From: Pseudothioglobus sp905182815
GTDB taxonomy: Bacteria > Pseudomonadota > Gammaproteobacteria > PS1 > Pseudothioglobaceae
Reading direction: 5' to 3'
Length of the DNA stretch: 64,000 nucleotides
NCBI RefSeq assembly: GCF_048087625.1
Contig: NZ_CP159805.1
Coordinates: 124,001 to 188,000, forward strand
Both the position numbers and the translations under genes were made by a program. Below, in pieces: positions 34,520-44,418 of the stretch (positions within the stretch are counted from its first letter, which is position 1; the number at the start of each line of letters is the position of its first letter). Below the pieces are notes generated by a model, which was not told where the DNA came from, made no database searches, and worked only from the letters and a program-made list of their open reading frames with translations.

Positions 34520-37500
34520 CTTGCTTGAAGTAACTGCTTACTTTTAGCAGCAAGAACTTCTTTTAAAGCTTTTGGCATTACTTTGACAAAATGAGTTATT
34601 TCTTCATTCCAATTGCTGAGTATTTTTTCAGCTATTTTTGAGCCAGTCAATTCGAAATGATTGGTTATAAATTCAAATAACTCTGAAGTGGATTCTTTAT
34701 CCATTGGATCAAAGTCTATCGTAGATGAATTAGACCTCCCCTGAAGAGTTAAGTTAGGATTATATACAAAGGCTATTCCGCCGCTCATCCCGGCGCCAAA
34801 GTTACGACCAACTTCGCCCAGTATTACTGCGCGCCCACCTGTCATATATTCACAACCATGATCGCCAATTCCTTCAACAACAGCAATCAGTCCAGAGTTT
34901 CTGACACAGAAACGCTCTGAAACCTGTCCTGATAAATACATTTCACCTCCAGTAGCACCATATCCACAAACATTTCCAGCAATAATTTCATTATGCGCTA
35001 AGTAGGTGGAGTCTTTTGGTGGATAAATAACAATCCGACCACCAGACAGGCCCTTACCAACATAATCGTTAGCATCACCCTCAATCGATAGAGTTACTCC
35101 ATTTGCAAGAAATGCCCCAAAAGACTGACCTGCAGAGCCTTTAAAATCAATATCTATTGAGCCATTTTTTAGATTATTACCATTTCTAGTTTTGACAATA
35201 TGTGAGGAAAGCATAGCACCAACAGCTCTGTCAACATTAGAAATGTTTGATTTAAATTTAACTTTACCATTTCCTTCAATAGCCTTTTTTGATTTAGCAA
35301 TTAAATCATGATCCAGTTGTTCATTGAGTTGATGGTCTTGTTTTATAGTTTGATAGGTGCCCGCATTCCTATATTGATTATCAGCAGGTGTTAATATCTT
35401 ATTAAGGTCAATTGAGTCTTGCTTCCAGTGATTTATTGCTTTGTTCATCTCAAGCACATCAACTCGACCAACCATGTCAGTTAGTTTTTTAAACCCAAGT
35501 TCCGCCATAATAATACGTAAATCCTCTGCCACCATAAACAAGTAATTAACGACATGTTCTGGCTTACCAGTAAACTTTTTACGTAAGACTTTGTCTTGAG
35601 TTGCAATGCCAACTGGACAAGTATTGAGATGGCATTTCCGCATCATAATGCAGCCTAATGTTATAAGTGGTGCTGTAGAAAAACCAAACTCTTCAGCCCC
35701 TAATAATGCAGCTATTGCAACATCTCTACCTGTCTTTAGTTGCCCATCAGTTTGAATAACTACTCTTGAGCGCAAATCATTCATTACCAGTGTTTGGTGA
35801 GTTTCAGCAACGCCTAGCTCCCAAGGAAGTCCTGCATGTTTAATTGAGGTTAACGGAGAGGCGCCAGTTCCACCATCATGTCCAGCAATAACAATATGAT
35901 CTGATTTTGCTTTAGTTACTCCTGCAGCAACAGTTCCTACACCAACTTCAGAAACTAGCTTGACACTAATTCGAGCTGCAGGATTAGATCTTTTAAGATC
36001 AAAAATAAGCTGTGATAAATCTTCAATAGAATAAATATCATGATGCGGTGGTGGGCTAATTAGACCAACACCCGCAGTTGAGCAGCGTATTTTGGCAATA
36101 AAATCATCCACCTTGCCACCAGGAAGTTCCCCACCTTCACCAGGTTTGGCGCCCTGTGAAACCTTAATTTGGAGTTCATCAGCATTATTTAGGTAGTCAA
36201 TGGTAACACCAAATCGACCAGAGGCCACTTGCTTGATCGCGCTTCGCCTAGAGTCTCCATTGGCATCTGGAGTCCAACGATTTGGATCTTCTCCGCCCTC
36301 ACCAGTATTTGATTTACCACCTATTTGATTCATAGCAATTGCAAGAGATTCATGGGATTCTGGAGATATTGAGCCCAAGCTCATTGCTCCTGTAACAAAT
36401 CTTTTGACAATCTCTTTTGCTGATTCAACTTTATCAATATCAATTGAGGTGCCTGATTTAAATGACATGAGCCCTCTAAGAGTGCAATTTCTAGTACCCT
36501 CTTCATTAGATTTTTTAGCAAATTCCCAGTAAGCATGTTGATCATTACTTCTAGCAGCCTGCTGCAAGCTTGTAATAGTTTCTGGCTCCCACATATGTTT
36601 TTCACCACCACTTCGCCAAGCATAATGACCAAGATTATTGAGCGAGTTAGAGAGAAATGCTTTTTTATGTTGCTGTTCAGATTCAGTTTGAATGACGTCA
36701 AATCCAACACCACTAATGCGACTCGCCGTTTCGAAAAAGCATTTATGCATGACCTCATCAGACAAACCAACAGCCTCAAAGATTTGAGCGCCCTTATATG
36801 AAGCAAGTGTTGAAATGCCCATTTTAGCCATCACTTTGAGCATTCCCTTTGCTATTGCCTTACGATATGCACTGACTATAGCCTCATCATTTTCTAGATT
36901 TACTAAGTTATCTCTTCTTGCCTGCCATAAGGCTTCAAAAGCTAGGTAAGGATTAATAGCATCTGCACCAAAGCCCGTCAATAGGCAGAAGTGATGAACT
37001 TCTCTAGCCTCACCAGTTTCAACAATTATTCCAACTTGAGTTCGCTTATGGGTGGCCACTAAATGCCGGTGAACTGCAGAAGATGCTAGGAGTGCGCTTA
37101 CAGCATTTCGCTGAGAGTCAATTTTTCTATCAGATAATACGACAAGGCTATGACCATCATTAATAGCTTGGGTGCTTTGTACGCAAATTGAGTCAAGCAT
37201 TTTACTTAGGCTCTGGCCTTCGTTTATGTCATAGGTGATATCAATTGTTTTACTTGTCCATCCTCGATGATTGCACTCTTTGAGTGAGGATATTTCTTCA
37301 TTTGTTAGAATTGGGTGATCAATGATTAATCGGTTTGCATTTTCAGCTTTATTCGTAAGTAAATTTCCTTCAGGGCCAATTGAGCAGCTTAAGGACATCA
37401 CAACTTCTTCACGAATTGAGTCAATAGCTGGATTAGTAACCTGAGCAAAAAGCTGTTTAAAGTAGTCATAAATTATTCTTGACTGATCTGAAAGGCACGC

Positions 37501-39033
37501 AAGTGCCGAGTCATTGCCCATTGATCCAACTGGGTCTCTCAGCTCAGTTACAAGAGGCAGTAGCATAAACTTAAGAGTTTCAGTGCTATAACCAAAGGCT
37601 TGTAAGCGGTTGATAAGTGTATCTGGAAAAAAACCTTTTTCACTAGTATTGGTTTTTAAATCAGATAGAGATATTTGTTGCTCTTTTAGCCAATCACCGT
37701 AAGGGTTTTTAGACGCAAAGCTATTTTTAATCTCATCATCATCAACTAACCTGCCTTTTTCAAAATCAACAAGAAACATTTTTCCAGGTCTGAGGCGGCC
37801 CTTTGTTTTAACATTATTAGTTGCAACATCTACAACACCTACTTCAGATGCCATAATCACACGATCATCATGCGTTAGATAATAACGTGACGGTCGAAGA
37901 CCATTTCTATCAAGAACAGCTCCAATATATCTTCCATCTGTAAAGGCAATAGACGCCGGACCATCCCAAGGCTCCATTACATTTGAGAAATACTCATAAA
38001 AAGCTTTTTTCTCTTGACTCATTTCTGTGTCATTTTGCCAAGCTTCTGGAACCATCATTAATACCGCTTCCTGAAGAGATCTTCCATTCATTAATAGAAA
38101 TTCTAGAACATTATCAAAGCTACCAGAGTCAGAAACTTCAGTTTCAATTATGGGTAACGTTTTTGATAAATTATCTCCAAAAATCTCACTTTCTAAGACT
38201 CCTTCACGAGCCCTCATCCAGTTAAAGTTACCTTGACGAGTATTAATTTCACCATTATGGGCCATAAACCTGCAAGGCTGTGCACGATCCCATGAGGGGA
38301 ATGTGTTGGTTGAGAAGCGTGAGTGAACCATTGCTAAATAGGTGCTGAATTTCTTATCATTTAGATCTGGATAAAAGTCTAATAGCTGCGAGCCCATTAG
38401 CATGCCTTTATAAATAATTACCCTAGTAGAAAGACTACAAATATAAAAAAGCAATGCTTGAGAAAGTGACTCATCAGTCCGAATAATCTTCGAGACATTT
38501 TTTCGAATAATATAAAGAACCGCTTCAAAAGCCTCTGTAGCGATATTCTCTGAGTTACCAATAATAAGTTGTTTCATTACTGGCTGTGAGTTACGAGCTG
38601 TATCTCCTACATTTGCTTTATCAGAGTCAACAGGAACATCACGCCAACCAATTAAAGTTTGCCCTTCGTCCTTTATAACTTTTTCAATGACTGAAATACA
38701 ATGTTTACTTTCTTTATTATCTTGAGGTAGAAAAACATTACCAACACCATAACTTCCAGCATTCACTTCAATGCCAAATAGCGTTTTAATTTCCTCAGAA
38801 AAAAATTCGTGAGGTATATTGGTTAAGATTCCAGCACCATCACCAGTATTTGCCTCACAGCCACACGCACCACGGTGGTCCATCCGAGAGAGCATTTCTA
38901 AAGCATCTTTCGTAATTTTATGAGAAGAATGACTCTTGACGTTGGCAATAAAACCAACACCACAATTCTCCTTCTCATTATTAGGATGGTAAAGTCCTCG
39001 AGCCTTTGGGAGGTGTAATTGTTTATTTTTCAT
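34516..39033 (-). CDS. gltB: Glutamate synthase [NADPH] large subunit GltB
   Basis: Large (alpha) subunit of GOGAT, converting glutamine and 2-oxoglutarate to two glutamates. The 1505-residue protein begins with a short propeptide and the amidotransferase nucleophile in NCGVGFIANV (C24 would become the N-terminus after cleavage). FMN and synthase domains follow, with the 3Fe-4S cysteine cluster CIMMRKCHLNTCPVG near residue 1130 and GGTGASPLTSIKHAGLPWELG before it. The C-terminal GXGXG beta-helix domain (GGEMYLSG, YMTGGRAVILG) is intact. gltD is not adjacent on either side, which is unusual; the small subunit must be elsewhere or be supplied by a homologue. Confidence 0.96.
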   Translation of the reverse strand: MKNKQLHLPKARGLYHPNNEKENCGVGFIANVKSHSSHKITKDALEMLSRMDHRGACGCEANTGDGAGILTNIPHEFFSEEIKTLFGIEVNAGSYGVGNVFLPQDNKESKHCISVIEKVIKDEGQTLIGWRDVPVDSDKANVGDTARNSQPVMKQLIIGNSENIATEAFEAVLYIIRKNVSKIIRTDESLSQALLFYICSLSTRVIIYKGMLMGSQLLDFYPDLNDKKFSTYLAMVHSRFSTNTFPSWDRAQPCRFMAHNGEINTRQGNFNWMRAREGVLESEIFGDNLSKTLPIIETEVSDSGSFDNVLEFLLMNGRSLQEAVLMMVPEAWQNDTEMSQEKKAFYEYFSNVMEPWDGPASIAFTDGRYIGAVLDRNGLRPSRYYLTHDDRVIMASEVGVVDVATNNVKTKGRLRPGKMFLVDFEKGRLVDDDEIKNSFASKNPYGDWLKEQQISLSDLKTNTSEKGFFPDTLINRLQAFGYSTETLKFMLLPLVTELRDPVGSMGNDSALACLSDQSRIIYDYFKQLFAQVTNPAIDSIREEVVMSLSCSIGPEGNLLTNKAENANRLIIDHPILTNEEISSLKECNHRGWTSKTIDITYDINEGQSLSKMLDSICVQSTQAINDGHSLVVLSDRKIDSQRNAVSALLASSAVHRHLVATHKRTQVGIIVETGEAREVHHFCLLTGFGADAINPYLAFEALWQARRDNLVNLENDEAIVSAYRKAIAKGMLKVMAKMGISTLASYKGAQIFEAVGLSDEVMHKCFFETASRISGVGFDVIQTESEQQHKKAFLSNSLNNLGHYAWRSGGEKHMWEPETITSLQQAARSNDQHAYWEFAKKSNEEGTRNCTLRGLMSFKSGTSIDIDKVESAKEIVKRFVTGAMSLGSISPESHESLAIAMNQIGGKSNTGEGGEDPNRWTPDANGDSRRSAIKQVASGRFGVTIDYLNNADELQIKVSQGAKPGEGGELPGGKVDDFIAKIRCSTAGVGLISPPPHHDIYSIEDLSQLIFDLKRSNPAARISVKLVSEVGVGTVAAGVTKAKSDHIVIAGHDGGTGASPLTSIKHAGLPWELGVAETHQTLVMNDLRSRVVIQTDGQLKTGRDVAIAALLGAEEFGFSTAPLITLGCIMMRKCHLNTCPVGIATQDKVLRKKFTGKPEHVVNYLFMVAEDLRIIMAELGFKKLTDMVGRVDVLEMNKAINHWKQDSIDLNKILTPADNQYRNAGTYQTIKQDHQLNEQLDHDLIAKSKKAIEGNGKVKFKSNISNVDRAVGAMLSSHIVKTRNGNNLKNGSIDIDFKGSAGQSFGAFLANGVTLSIEGDANDYVGKGLSGGRIVIYPPKDSTYLAHNEIIAGNVCGYGATGGEMYLSGQVSERFCVRNSGLIAVVEGIGDHGCEYMTGGRAVILGEVGRNFGAGMSGGIAFVYNPNLTLQGRSNSSTIDFDPMDKESTSELFEFITNHFELTGSKIAEKILSNWNEEITHFVKVMPKALKEVLAAKSKQLLQAS

Positions 39034-39159
39034 GGAAACTGAATGTAAAACTGAAAATATATAATACCTTATTTTAGCTGATTTTTAAACTTCAAATTTG
39101 TCTACTTATATTGTTATAGTGGGGATATTAAGGTAGAATATTTTTATTTTATTACTAAT

Positions 39160-39912
39160 ATGTTAGCAATTATTTCACCTTCAAAAACGCAAGATTTTTC
39201 TCAATGTGATGTTGATTTTTACTCTCAAACTCGCAACTTAGATAACTCCAGTGAGTTGGTTAGCATTTTAAAAAAGAAAAGCCAATCTCAAATTTCTAAA
39301 CTGATGTCATTGAGTGAGAAATTATCTAAGTTGAATTTTGATCGCTTTCAAAAGTTTAAACTGCCGTTCAATCGAGAAAATGCAAAGCAAGCAATACTTG
39401 CTTTTAAAGGAGACGTTTACAACGGAATTGATGCCCCAACTTTGTCAACTGATGATCTTAATTTTGCGCAAGACAGTGTTCGAATGCTTTCTGGCCTTTA
39501 TGGCGTTATAAGGCCACTTGACCTAATACAGCCTTATCGTTTAGAGATGGGAACAAAGCTTTCTAACTCTAAAGGCAAGGATCTTTATGAGTATTGGGGA
39601 ACAGAGATTAGTGATGTCCTCAATGAGGATGAGTCTGAACTTATAGTAAATCTTTCATCCAATGAATACTTCAAAGCTGTAGATAAAAAAACACTAAATG
39701 CGAATGTTTTGGATATTGTGTTTAAGGAAAAAAAAGGGGAAGTATACAAAGTTATAGGTATTTATGCTAAGCGCGCAAGAGGTTTGATGGTGAATTACAT
39801 TATACGAAATCGATTGAAGAGTCCGGAGGGACTAAAAGATTTTGTCGATGAAGGCTATAGATTTGATAAAGAACTTTCTAGTGACTCTTCTTGGGTTTAT
39901 CTCAGAGACTAA
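39160..39912 (+). CDS. yaaA: Peroxide stress protein YaaA
   Basis: DUF328/YaaA family. In E. coli YaaA is induced by OxyR and lowers free intracellular iron during hydrogen peroxide stress; it also has a DNA-binding fold. The 250-residue protein shows the family opening LAIISPSKTQDF, the signature FKGDVYNGIDAPTL near residue 87 and RMLSGLYGVIRPLDLIQPYRLEMGTKL near 115-140, and the C-terminal KRARGLMVNYI. The gap to divergent gltB (126 bases) must hold both promoters; I did not see a clear OxyR-type site. Confidence 0.92.
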   Translation: MLAIISPSKTQDFSQCDVDFYSQTRNLDNSSELVSILKKKSQSQISKLMSLSEKLSKLNFDRFQKFKLPFNRENAKQAILAFKGDVYNGIDAPTLSTDDLNFAQDSVRMLSGLYGVIRPLDLIQPYRLEMGTKLSNSKGKDLYEYWGTEISDVLNEDESELIVNLSSNEYFKAVDKKTLNANVLDIVFKEKKGEVYKVIGIYAKRARGLMVNYIIRNRLKSPEGLKDFVDEGYRFDKELSSDSSWVYLRD

Positions 39913-40000
39913 AGCCCACAATATTTGTAAAACTATTTAAAGTGCCTCTGATTCCTTTGACTGGTATTATTTCCAGTCTTTTACTGTGTAAAAACTACTA

Positions 40001-40267
40001 ATGATTAAAGTATATACTTCGCACTCTTGCTTTTACTGCACAAGAGCAAAAAACTATCTCGATAATCTTGATATTGAATATGAAACGCTCAACATTCAGG
40101 AAGACAAAGATGCGCGAGACTTTTTTGTTAAATCTGGCTTTAGAACTGTCCCTCAAATTTTTGTAAATGATAAGCTCTTATGTAAGGGTGGGTCTGATGG
40201 ATTAGCACAAATGAGCAAAGAAGATATTCATAATAAAGTTTTTGAGATTACTGGTTCACGCATTTAA
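40001..40267 (+). CDS. grxC: Glutaredoxin 3-like protein with CFYC active site
   Basis: Small (88-residue) dithiol glutaredoxin, using glutathione to reduce disulfides. The fold elements are present: VYTSHSCFYCTRAK with C10 and C13, the cis-proline motif RTVPQIF near residue 49 and CKGGSDGLAQM for glutathione contacts. The active site reads C-F-Y-C, confirmed in the DNA (tgc ttt tac tgc), where nearly all Grx1/Grx3 proteins have C-P-Y-C. Replacing proline normally changes the redox potential and thiol pKa. It is convergent with the Nudix-ThiE gene, overlapping by 4 bases, and close to gshA. Confidence 0.9.
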   Translation: MIKVYTSHSCFYCTRAKNYLDNLDIEYETLNIQEDKDARDFFVKSGFRTVPQIFVNDKLLCKGGSDGLAQMSKEDIHNKVFEITGSRI

Positions 40268-41193
40268 ATATCTCTAATTCCAGCAACGCCTTGGGCGCCT
40301 ATACTCAAAGCTTTTTCAACTAGATTTTTCTTCATCCCGCCAAGTAAAAAAACTGGCAAATTACACTTCTCAATAATGCCAGAGGCATCTTCCCATCCTA
40401 AAGGTATAGAGTCTGGATGAGTGAGTGTCTTTTCTATTGGTGATAAGCTGATGTAATCAGCAGAAATATTCTCTGCGTGCAGCGCCTCATCTATGTTATG
40501 GGTTGATGCGCCAATTAGTTTTTCTTCAATAACTGGCCTTTCTTTTAATGACATTAGCTCCAAACTCGTTAGGTGCCAGCCATCACAAGGTTCATTAAAG
40601 GTTTTGTTTGGTGTATTTAGGATAAGTTTTGCCTGATTTTTTTTACAGAGCCTGTTTATTTTTTTTATGTAAGTATGATCAAGATGAGTCTTACTTCTTA
40701 GTTGTATAAATTTAACCCCATTAGTTAACTGTTTTTTACATTCGTTAATGACTATATCAGATTGATGATTATCAGGCGTAATCCAATAAAATTTTGGAAG
40801 TGAAAATTTATGAATAATTCTCCACATAGTTGGAAGTAATTTGAAATTTTTGAATTTATCTGCACTACTCCAAGTAATTTCTTGTCCTTCAAACCCTAAT
40901 GGTTCGCCAAGATAATCATCAACACTATAAACCGATAAATTGATAGTTTTTTCAGGATAGATATGCTGAATCTTTTGAACTAACTTACAGCCTTTAACGG
41001 TAATTCCTGTTTCTTCAAAAAGTTCTCTTTTGATTGCGCTAAGGTGATCTTCTCTTGGCTCTACTTTTCCGCCAGGAAGCTCCCAATAACCCGCCATAAA
41101 TTGATTTTTTTGACGCTTAGCAATAAATACCTCATTGTTACTATTGTGTATTATCCCGACTACTACTTCAATACTGGTATTTTTATAAAGCAC
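40264..41193 (-). CDS. Nudix hydrolase fused to thiamine-phosphate-synthase-like domain (MutT-ThiE fusion)
   Basis: Two-domain protein, about 310 residues from the GTG at 41193. The N-terminal Nudix domain carries a perfect Nudix box G-x5-E-x7-REL-x-EE-x-G (GKVEPRE ... RELFEETGI), as in MutT, which destroys 8-oxo-dGTP. The C-terminal domain is TenI/ThiE-like: FIQLRSK, LIGASTHNIDEAL and PVFLLGGM. This fusion is widespread in gammaproteobacteria and annotated as a Nudix family hydrolase. The frame is open upstream to 41313 but that would overlap divergent gshA and add unrelated residues, so I chose the GTG just before LYKNTSIEVVVGII; its ribosome site is weak. Confidence 0.87.
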   Translation of the reverse strand: MLYKNTSIEVVVGIIHNSNNEVFIAKRQKNQFMAGYWELPGGKVEPREDHLSAIKRELFEETGITVKGCKLVQKIQHIYPEKTINLSVYSVDDYLGEPLGFEGQEITWSSADKFKNFKLLPTMWRIIHKFSLPKFYWITPDNHQSDIVINECKKQLTNGVKFIQLRSKTHLDHTYIKKINRLCKKNQAKLILNTPNKTFNEPCDGWHLTSLELMSLKERPVIEEKLIGASTHNIDEALHAENISADYISLSPIEKTLTHPDSIPLGWEDASGIIEKCNLPVFLLGGMKKNLVEKALSIGAQGVAGIRDI

Positions 41194-41289
41194 GATTTTA
41201 ATTTCAGGTATTTGATGGATGCATTTTCTATTATCACCGTTAACGCAAGTCCGAGGTAAAATAACGACTTTAATATTTAAAATTATATA

Positions 41290-42849
41290 GTGAAACTTGA
41301 CAAAAAAATCCAATCACTTATGCCCTTTAAGGATAGCCTTAAAACCAACCTTATGGGAATTGAAAAAGAGGGTTTACGCGTCTCAGATGATGGAAGTATT
41401 GCTCAAACGCCGCACCCAGAGGGATTAGGCTCTGCTCTTAAAAATCCTGCAATTACTACAGACTTTAGCGAGGCTTTACTTGAATTAGTCACTCAGCCTT
41501 TAAAGGGGGCTGATCAAGTTCTAGATGAGCTCACGACAATCCACAATTATATTTACCACCACTTGCCAGAAAATGAGCGATTTTGGCCTGCCAGTATGCC
41601 CTGTATATTAAGAGGTCAAACCAATATACCTATTGCGAATTATGGCAGTTCAAATTTAGGAATGATGAAAACAGTTTATAGGCGCGGCCTCTCTAATCGA
41701 TATGGCAGTGTAATGCAGGCGATTGCTGGAATTCATTTTAACTATTCATTTTCATTAGAGTTTTGGCAGTCATATCGTGAATTAATATCACCAAATGATA
41801 CTGACTCCAAGGGCTTCATGGATGTTCACTACATGGGACTCACTAGGAATGTTTTGAGATATGGCTGGCTAATTCCCTACTTATTTGGAGCTTCTGCAAC
41901 AGTCTGCAAGTCATTTATGCATGACTATCATGAGCATAACCTAGAAGAATTTGATGACAACACTTTATATTTACCCTATGCGACTTCCCTAAGAATGGGC
42001 GATATTGGTTATCAGAATTCTCAGGAGGATGAGAAAGGAGTTAAGGCCAACTATAATAGCTTATGTCATTATATATACAGTCTTCGTGCGGCAATGAAAA
42101 CTAGCTGTGAGGATTTTGAAAAGATTGGTTTAAAGAAAAATGGAGAGTACCAGCAGCTCAATACAAATATCCTTCAAATCGCAAATGAGTACTACTCTTC
42201 TGTTCGTCCAAAGCCTATTTTATATGGAAATGATAGGCCTCTTAGAGCTCTAAATAATAATGGTATAGGTTATATTGAAATACGATCACTGGACATTAAT
42301 CCTTTGCTTGAAGTAGGAATTGATAAAGAGCAAATTGAGTTTTTAGAAGCCTTCTTATTATTCTGTCTTTTGGAGGACTCACCAGCGATTTCATCATCCG
42401 AATTAGTAGAAATTGACTCAAATGCTCTCTTGGTTGCTCACCAAGGTAGACAGCCTAACTTAATTCTTGAGCATGTTGGTGAGAAAGTAACTCTTACTGA
42501 TTGGGGTGAGAGTCTTTTTGAAAAAATAAAGCAATGCTCAAAGCTATTAAGTGATGCGCATCAAGAATCGGTAGAAAGTATTTCAATTCGAATTAATAAT
42601 CCTGATTTAACGCCATCAGCAATAATGCTTAATGAAATGCAGCGCCAGGAGAAAGGTTTTTTCGAATTCACTGACCAATATAGTCATAAATATAAAACAC
42701 AAAATCAGGAGAAAGCTTTTGTTAAAGACTATTTCCTTAGATTAGATGAGCATTCAATTAGATCTATAAAAGAGCAACAAGAAGTTGAATCTAAAGATGT
42801 TATAAATTTTGATCAATTTTTAGAAAAGTATTTTGAAGATGACGCTTAA
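41290..42849 (+). CDS. gshA: Glutamate-cysteine ligase (type 1)
   Basis: First and rate-limiting step of glutathione synthesis: joins glutamate and cysteine with ATP. The 519-residue length and motifs GIEKEGLRVS near residue 24, TDFSEALLELVTQP near 57 and GIHFNYSFS near 147 identify the gammaproteobacterial class I enzyme. SSNLGMMKTVYRRGLSNRYG is also family-typical. The start is GTG (41290), consistent with family alignment. The stop overlaps the mnmE start by 11 bases. gshB is not in the window. Confidence 0.95.
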   Translation: MKLDKKIQSLMPFKDSLKTNLMGIEKEGLRVSDDGSIAQTPHPEGLGSALKNPAITTDFSEALLELVTQPLKGADQVLDELTTIHNYIYHHLPENERFWPASMPCILRGQTNIPIANYGSSNLGMMKTVYRRGLSNRYGSVMQAIAGIHFNYSFSLEFWQSYRELISPNDTDSKGFMDVHYMGLTRNVLRYGWLIPYLFGASATVCKSFMHDYHEHNLEEFDDNTLYLPYATSLRMGDIGYQNSQEDEKGVKANYNSLCHYIYSLRAAMKTSCEDFEKIGLKKNGEYQQLNTNILQIANEYYSSVRPKPILYGNDRPLRALNNNGIGYIEIRSLDINPLLEVGIDKEQIEFLEAFLLFCLLEDSPAISSSELVEIDSNALLVAHQGRQPNLILEHVGEKVTLTDWGESLFEKIKQCSKLLSDAHQESVESISIRINNPDLTPSAIMLNEMQRQEKGFFEFTDQYSHKYKTQNQEKAFVKDYFLRLDEHSIRSIKEQQEVESKDVINFDQFLEKYFEDDA

Positions 42850-44182
42850 GATAGATACTATATGCGCATTAGCAACTGCCATTGGCCAAAGCGGAATTGG
42901 AGTTGTAAGAGTGTCAGGCCCTCTATCTAAAGTTATCTCTAAAAAAATACTACAAACGGATTTAAAGCCAAGGTACGCTTTTTATGGGGCTTTTTATGAT
43001 AATGAAGGCAACACTATTGATAAAGGAGTAGCAATATACTTCCCTGGACCTAACTCATATAGTGGTGAGGATGTTGTAGAATTCCAGGGTCATGGCGGTA
43101 TGAGCGTTATGAGAAAGCTTCTAGAAATTGCTTTATTTTTAGGAGCAAGACTTTCTGAGCCTGGAGAGTTCAGTAAAAGGGCCTTTTTAAATGGCAAGAT
43201 TGACTTGGTTCAGGCTGAAGCAGTTCAAGACTTGATTCAATCGAGTTCAGAAGAGTCTGCCCTGAGCGCTGTAAGATCCTTAACGGGTGAATTCTCAGAA
43301 AAGATTAATCATTTACTTGCAGAGCTAACTTCATTAAGAGTTTTTGTCGAGGCAACTATTGATTTTTCTGATGAAGAAATAGATTTTCTTGAGTCTCACC
43401 AAGTCTCAACTAAACTTAAAAATTTAAAAGATTTACTTAAGAATATACTCGAGAGTGCCAATCAAGGGGCAATTTTAAGAGATGGACTTCACGTTGCAAT
43501 TGCTGGAAAACCTAATGCAGGAAAGTCTAGCTTGCTTAATGCACTCACAAAACAGCCGAGTGCAATTGTTACAGATATTGCTGGAACCACTAGAGATGTT
43601 TTAAAAGAAACAATTCATATTGATGGAATGCCGCTTCATATTATTGATACAGCTGGACTTCATAACAGTGATGACATTATTGAGCAAGAGGGCATTAAAA
43701 GGGCATATACTGAAATTAATAATGCAGATGTAGTTTTACTGGTATTTGATACAAAAGACAATTCACCTGATTTCTCAATACTGCCTGATTTGGTTAAAAA
43801 TAAACCAGTTATATGTATAAGAAATAAGATTGATCTGTCAAATGCTAGATCTGAAGTTAGAAAGCTAGACAACCAATTGGAGGTTAGTCTTTCAGCCAAG
43901 AATGGTGATGGAGTTGACTTGCTAAGAAAGACACTAGCTCAATTTGCCGGCTTAAATTCTGATGGTGAAGGAGTTTTTCTTGCTCGAAAAAGACATATTG
44001 ACTCAATTGATCAAACTCTTATATACATAAATAGTGCTCTTAAGCAATTAGAGGGAGGGGCGAGTGAGTTAGTAGCAGAGGATTTGCGTCAGGCAGGTAT
44101 GTCTCTTGGGCAAATTACTGGAGAGTTTTCATCGGATGATCTATTGGGTGAAATCTTCTCTTCATTTTGTATTGGCAAATAG
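42839..44182 (+). CDS. mnmE: tRNA modification GTPase MnmE
   Basis: GTPase partner of MnmG in wobble uridine modification. The 447-residue protein has the N-terminal tetrahydrofolate-binding domain (ALATAIGQSGIGVVRVSG), the helical domain, the G domain inserted near residue 215 with GKPNAGKSSLLNAL (P-loop), DIAGTTRD (switch) and DTAG, IRNKIDL, and the C-terminal CIGK cysteine motif. The ATG at 42839 lies inside the end of gshA; a TTG at 42833 two codons earlier is less likely. mnmG is at the start of this window, about 41 kb away. It is the last gene before the rRNA operon. Confidence 0.96.
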   Translation: MTLKIDTICALATAIGQSGIGVVRVSGPLSKVISKKILQTDLKPRYAFYGAFYDNEGNTIDKGVAIYFPGPNSYSGEDVVEFQGHGGMSVMRKLLEIALFLGARLSEPGEFSKRAFLNGKIDLVQAEAVQDLIQSSSEESALSAVRSLTGEFSEKINHLLAELTSLRVFVEATIDFSDEEIDFLESHQVSTKLKNLKDLLKNILESANQGAILRDGLHVAIAGKPNAGKSSLLNALTKQPSAIVTDIAGTTRDVLKETIHIDGMPLHIIDTAGLHNSDDIIEQEGIKRAYTEINNADVVLLVFDTKDNSPDFSILPDLVKNKPVICIRNKIDLSNARSEVRKLDNQLEVSLSAKNGDGVDLLRKTLAQFAGLNSDGEGVFLARKRHIDSIDQTLIYINSALKQLEGGASELVAEDLRQAGMSLGQITGEFSSDDLLGEIFSSFCIGK

Positions 44183-44335
44183 CGTACAATTATTTCTTAT
44201 CGAAAGAAAAAATAAAGGAAGTTAGAAAGTTCAAAATAAGTCTCTAAATTATTGATTTTAATGGCTATTTATAGGTGATTTAACCTATCAATTTAGACCC
44301 ATTAAAGTTTATTTGATAAATATTCGTAATATCAC

Positions 44336-44363
44336 TTGACGATACTATTTGAGCATGTATAAT
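44336..44363 (+). promoter_or_regulatory. rRNA operon promoter
   Basis: TTGACG at 44336-44341, 16-base spacer, perfect TATAAT at 44358-44363, followed by a C-rich stretch (TTCCCGC) of the type seen at stringently controlled promoters. It lies about 185 bases before the mature 16S end. The region 44183-44548 otherwise holds only leader elements, no gene. Confidence 0.85.
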
Positions 44364-44404
44364 TTCCCGCTTTCACCGACCAAAAAGAACTTTTTTAGTT
44401 GGTA

Positions 44405-44416
44405 GCTCTTTAAAAA
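44405..44416 (+). promoter_or_regulatory. boxA-like antitermination site in rRNA leader
   Basis: GCTCTTTAAAAA, close to the E. coli boxA TGCTCTTTAACA, about 45 bases after the promoter. A second copy lies in the spacer at 46451. Confidence 0.7.
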
Positions 44417-44418
44417 TT

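Noticed and set aside
36381..36806. 141-codon open frame overlapping gltB on the same strand in another frame
   Set aside because: It sits inside well-conserved GltB codons and has no recognisable domain.
41194..41313. N-terminal extension of the Nudix-ThiE frame
   Set aside because: It would overlap the divergent gshA start and carries unrelated residues; a GTG at 41193 matches the Nudix domain start.
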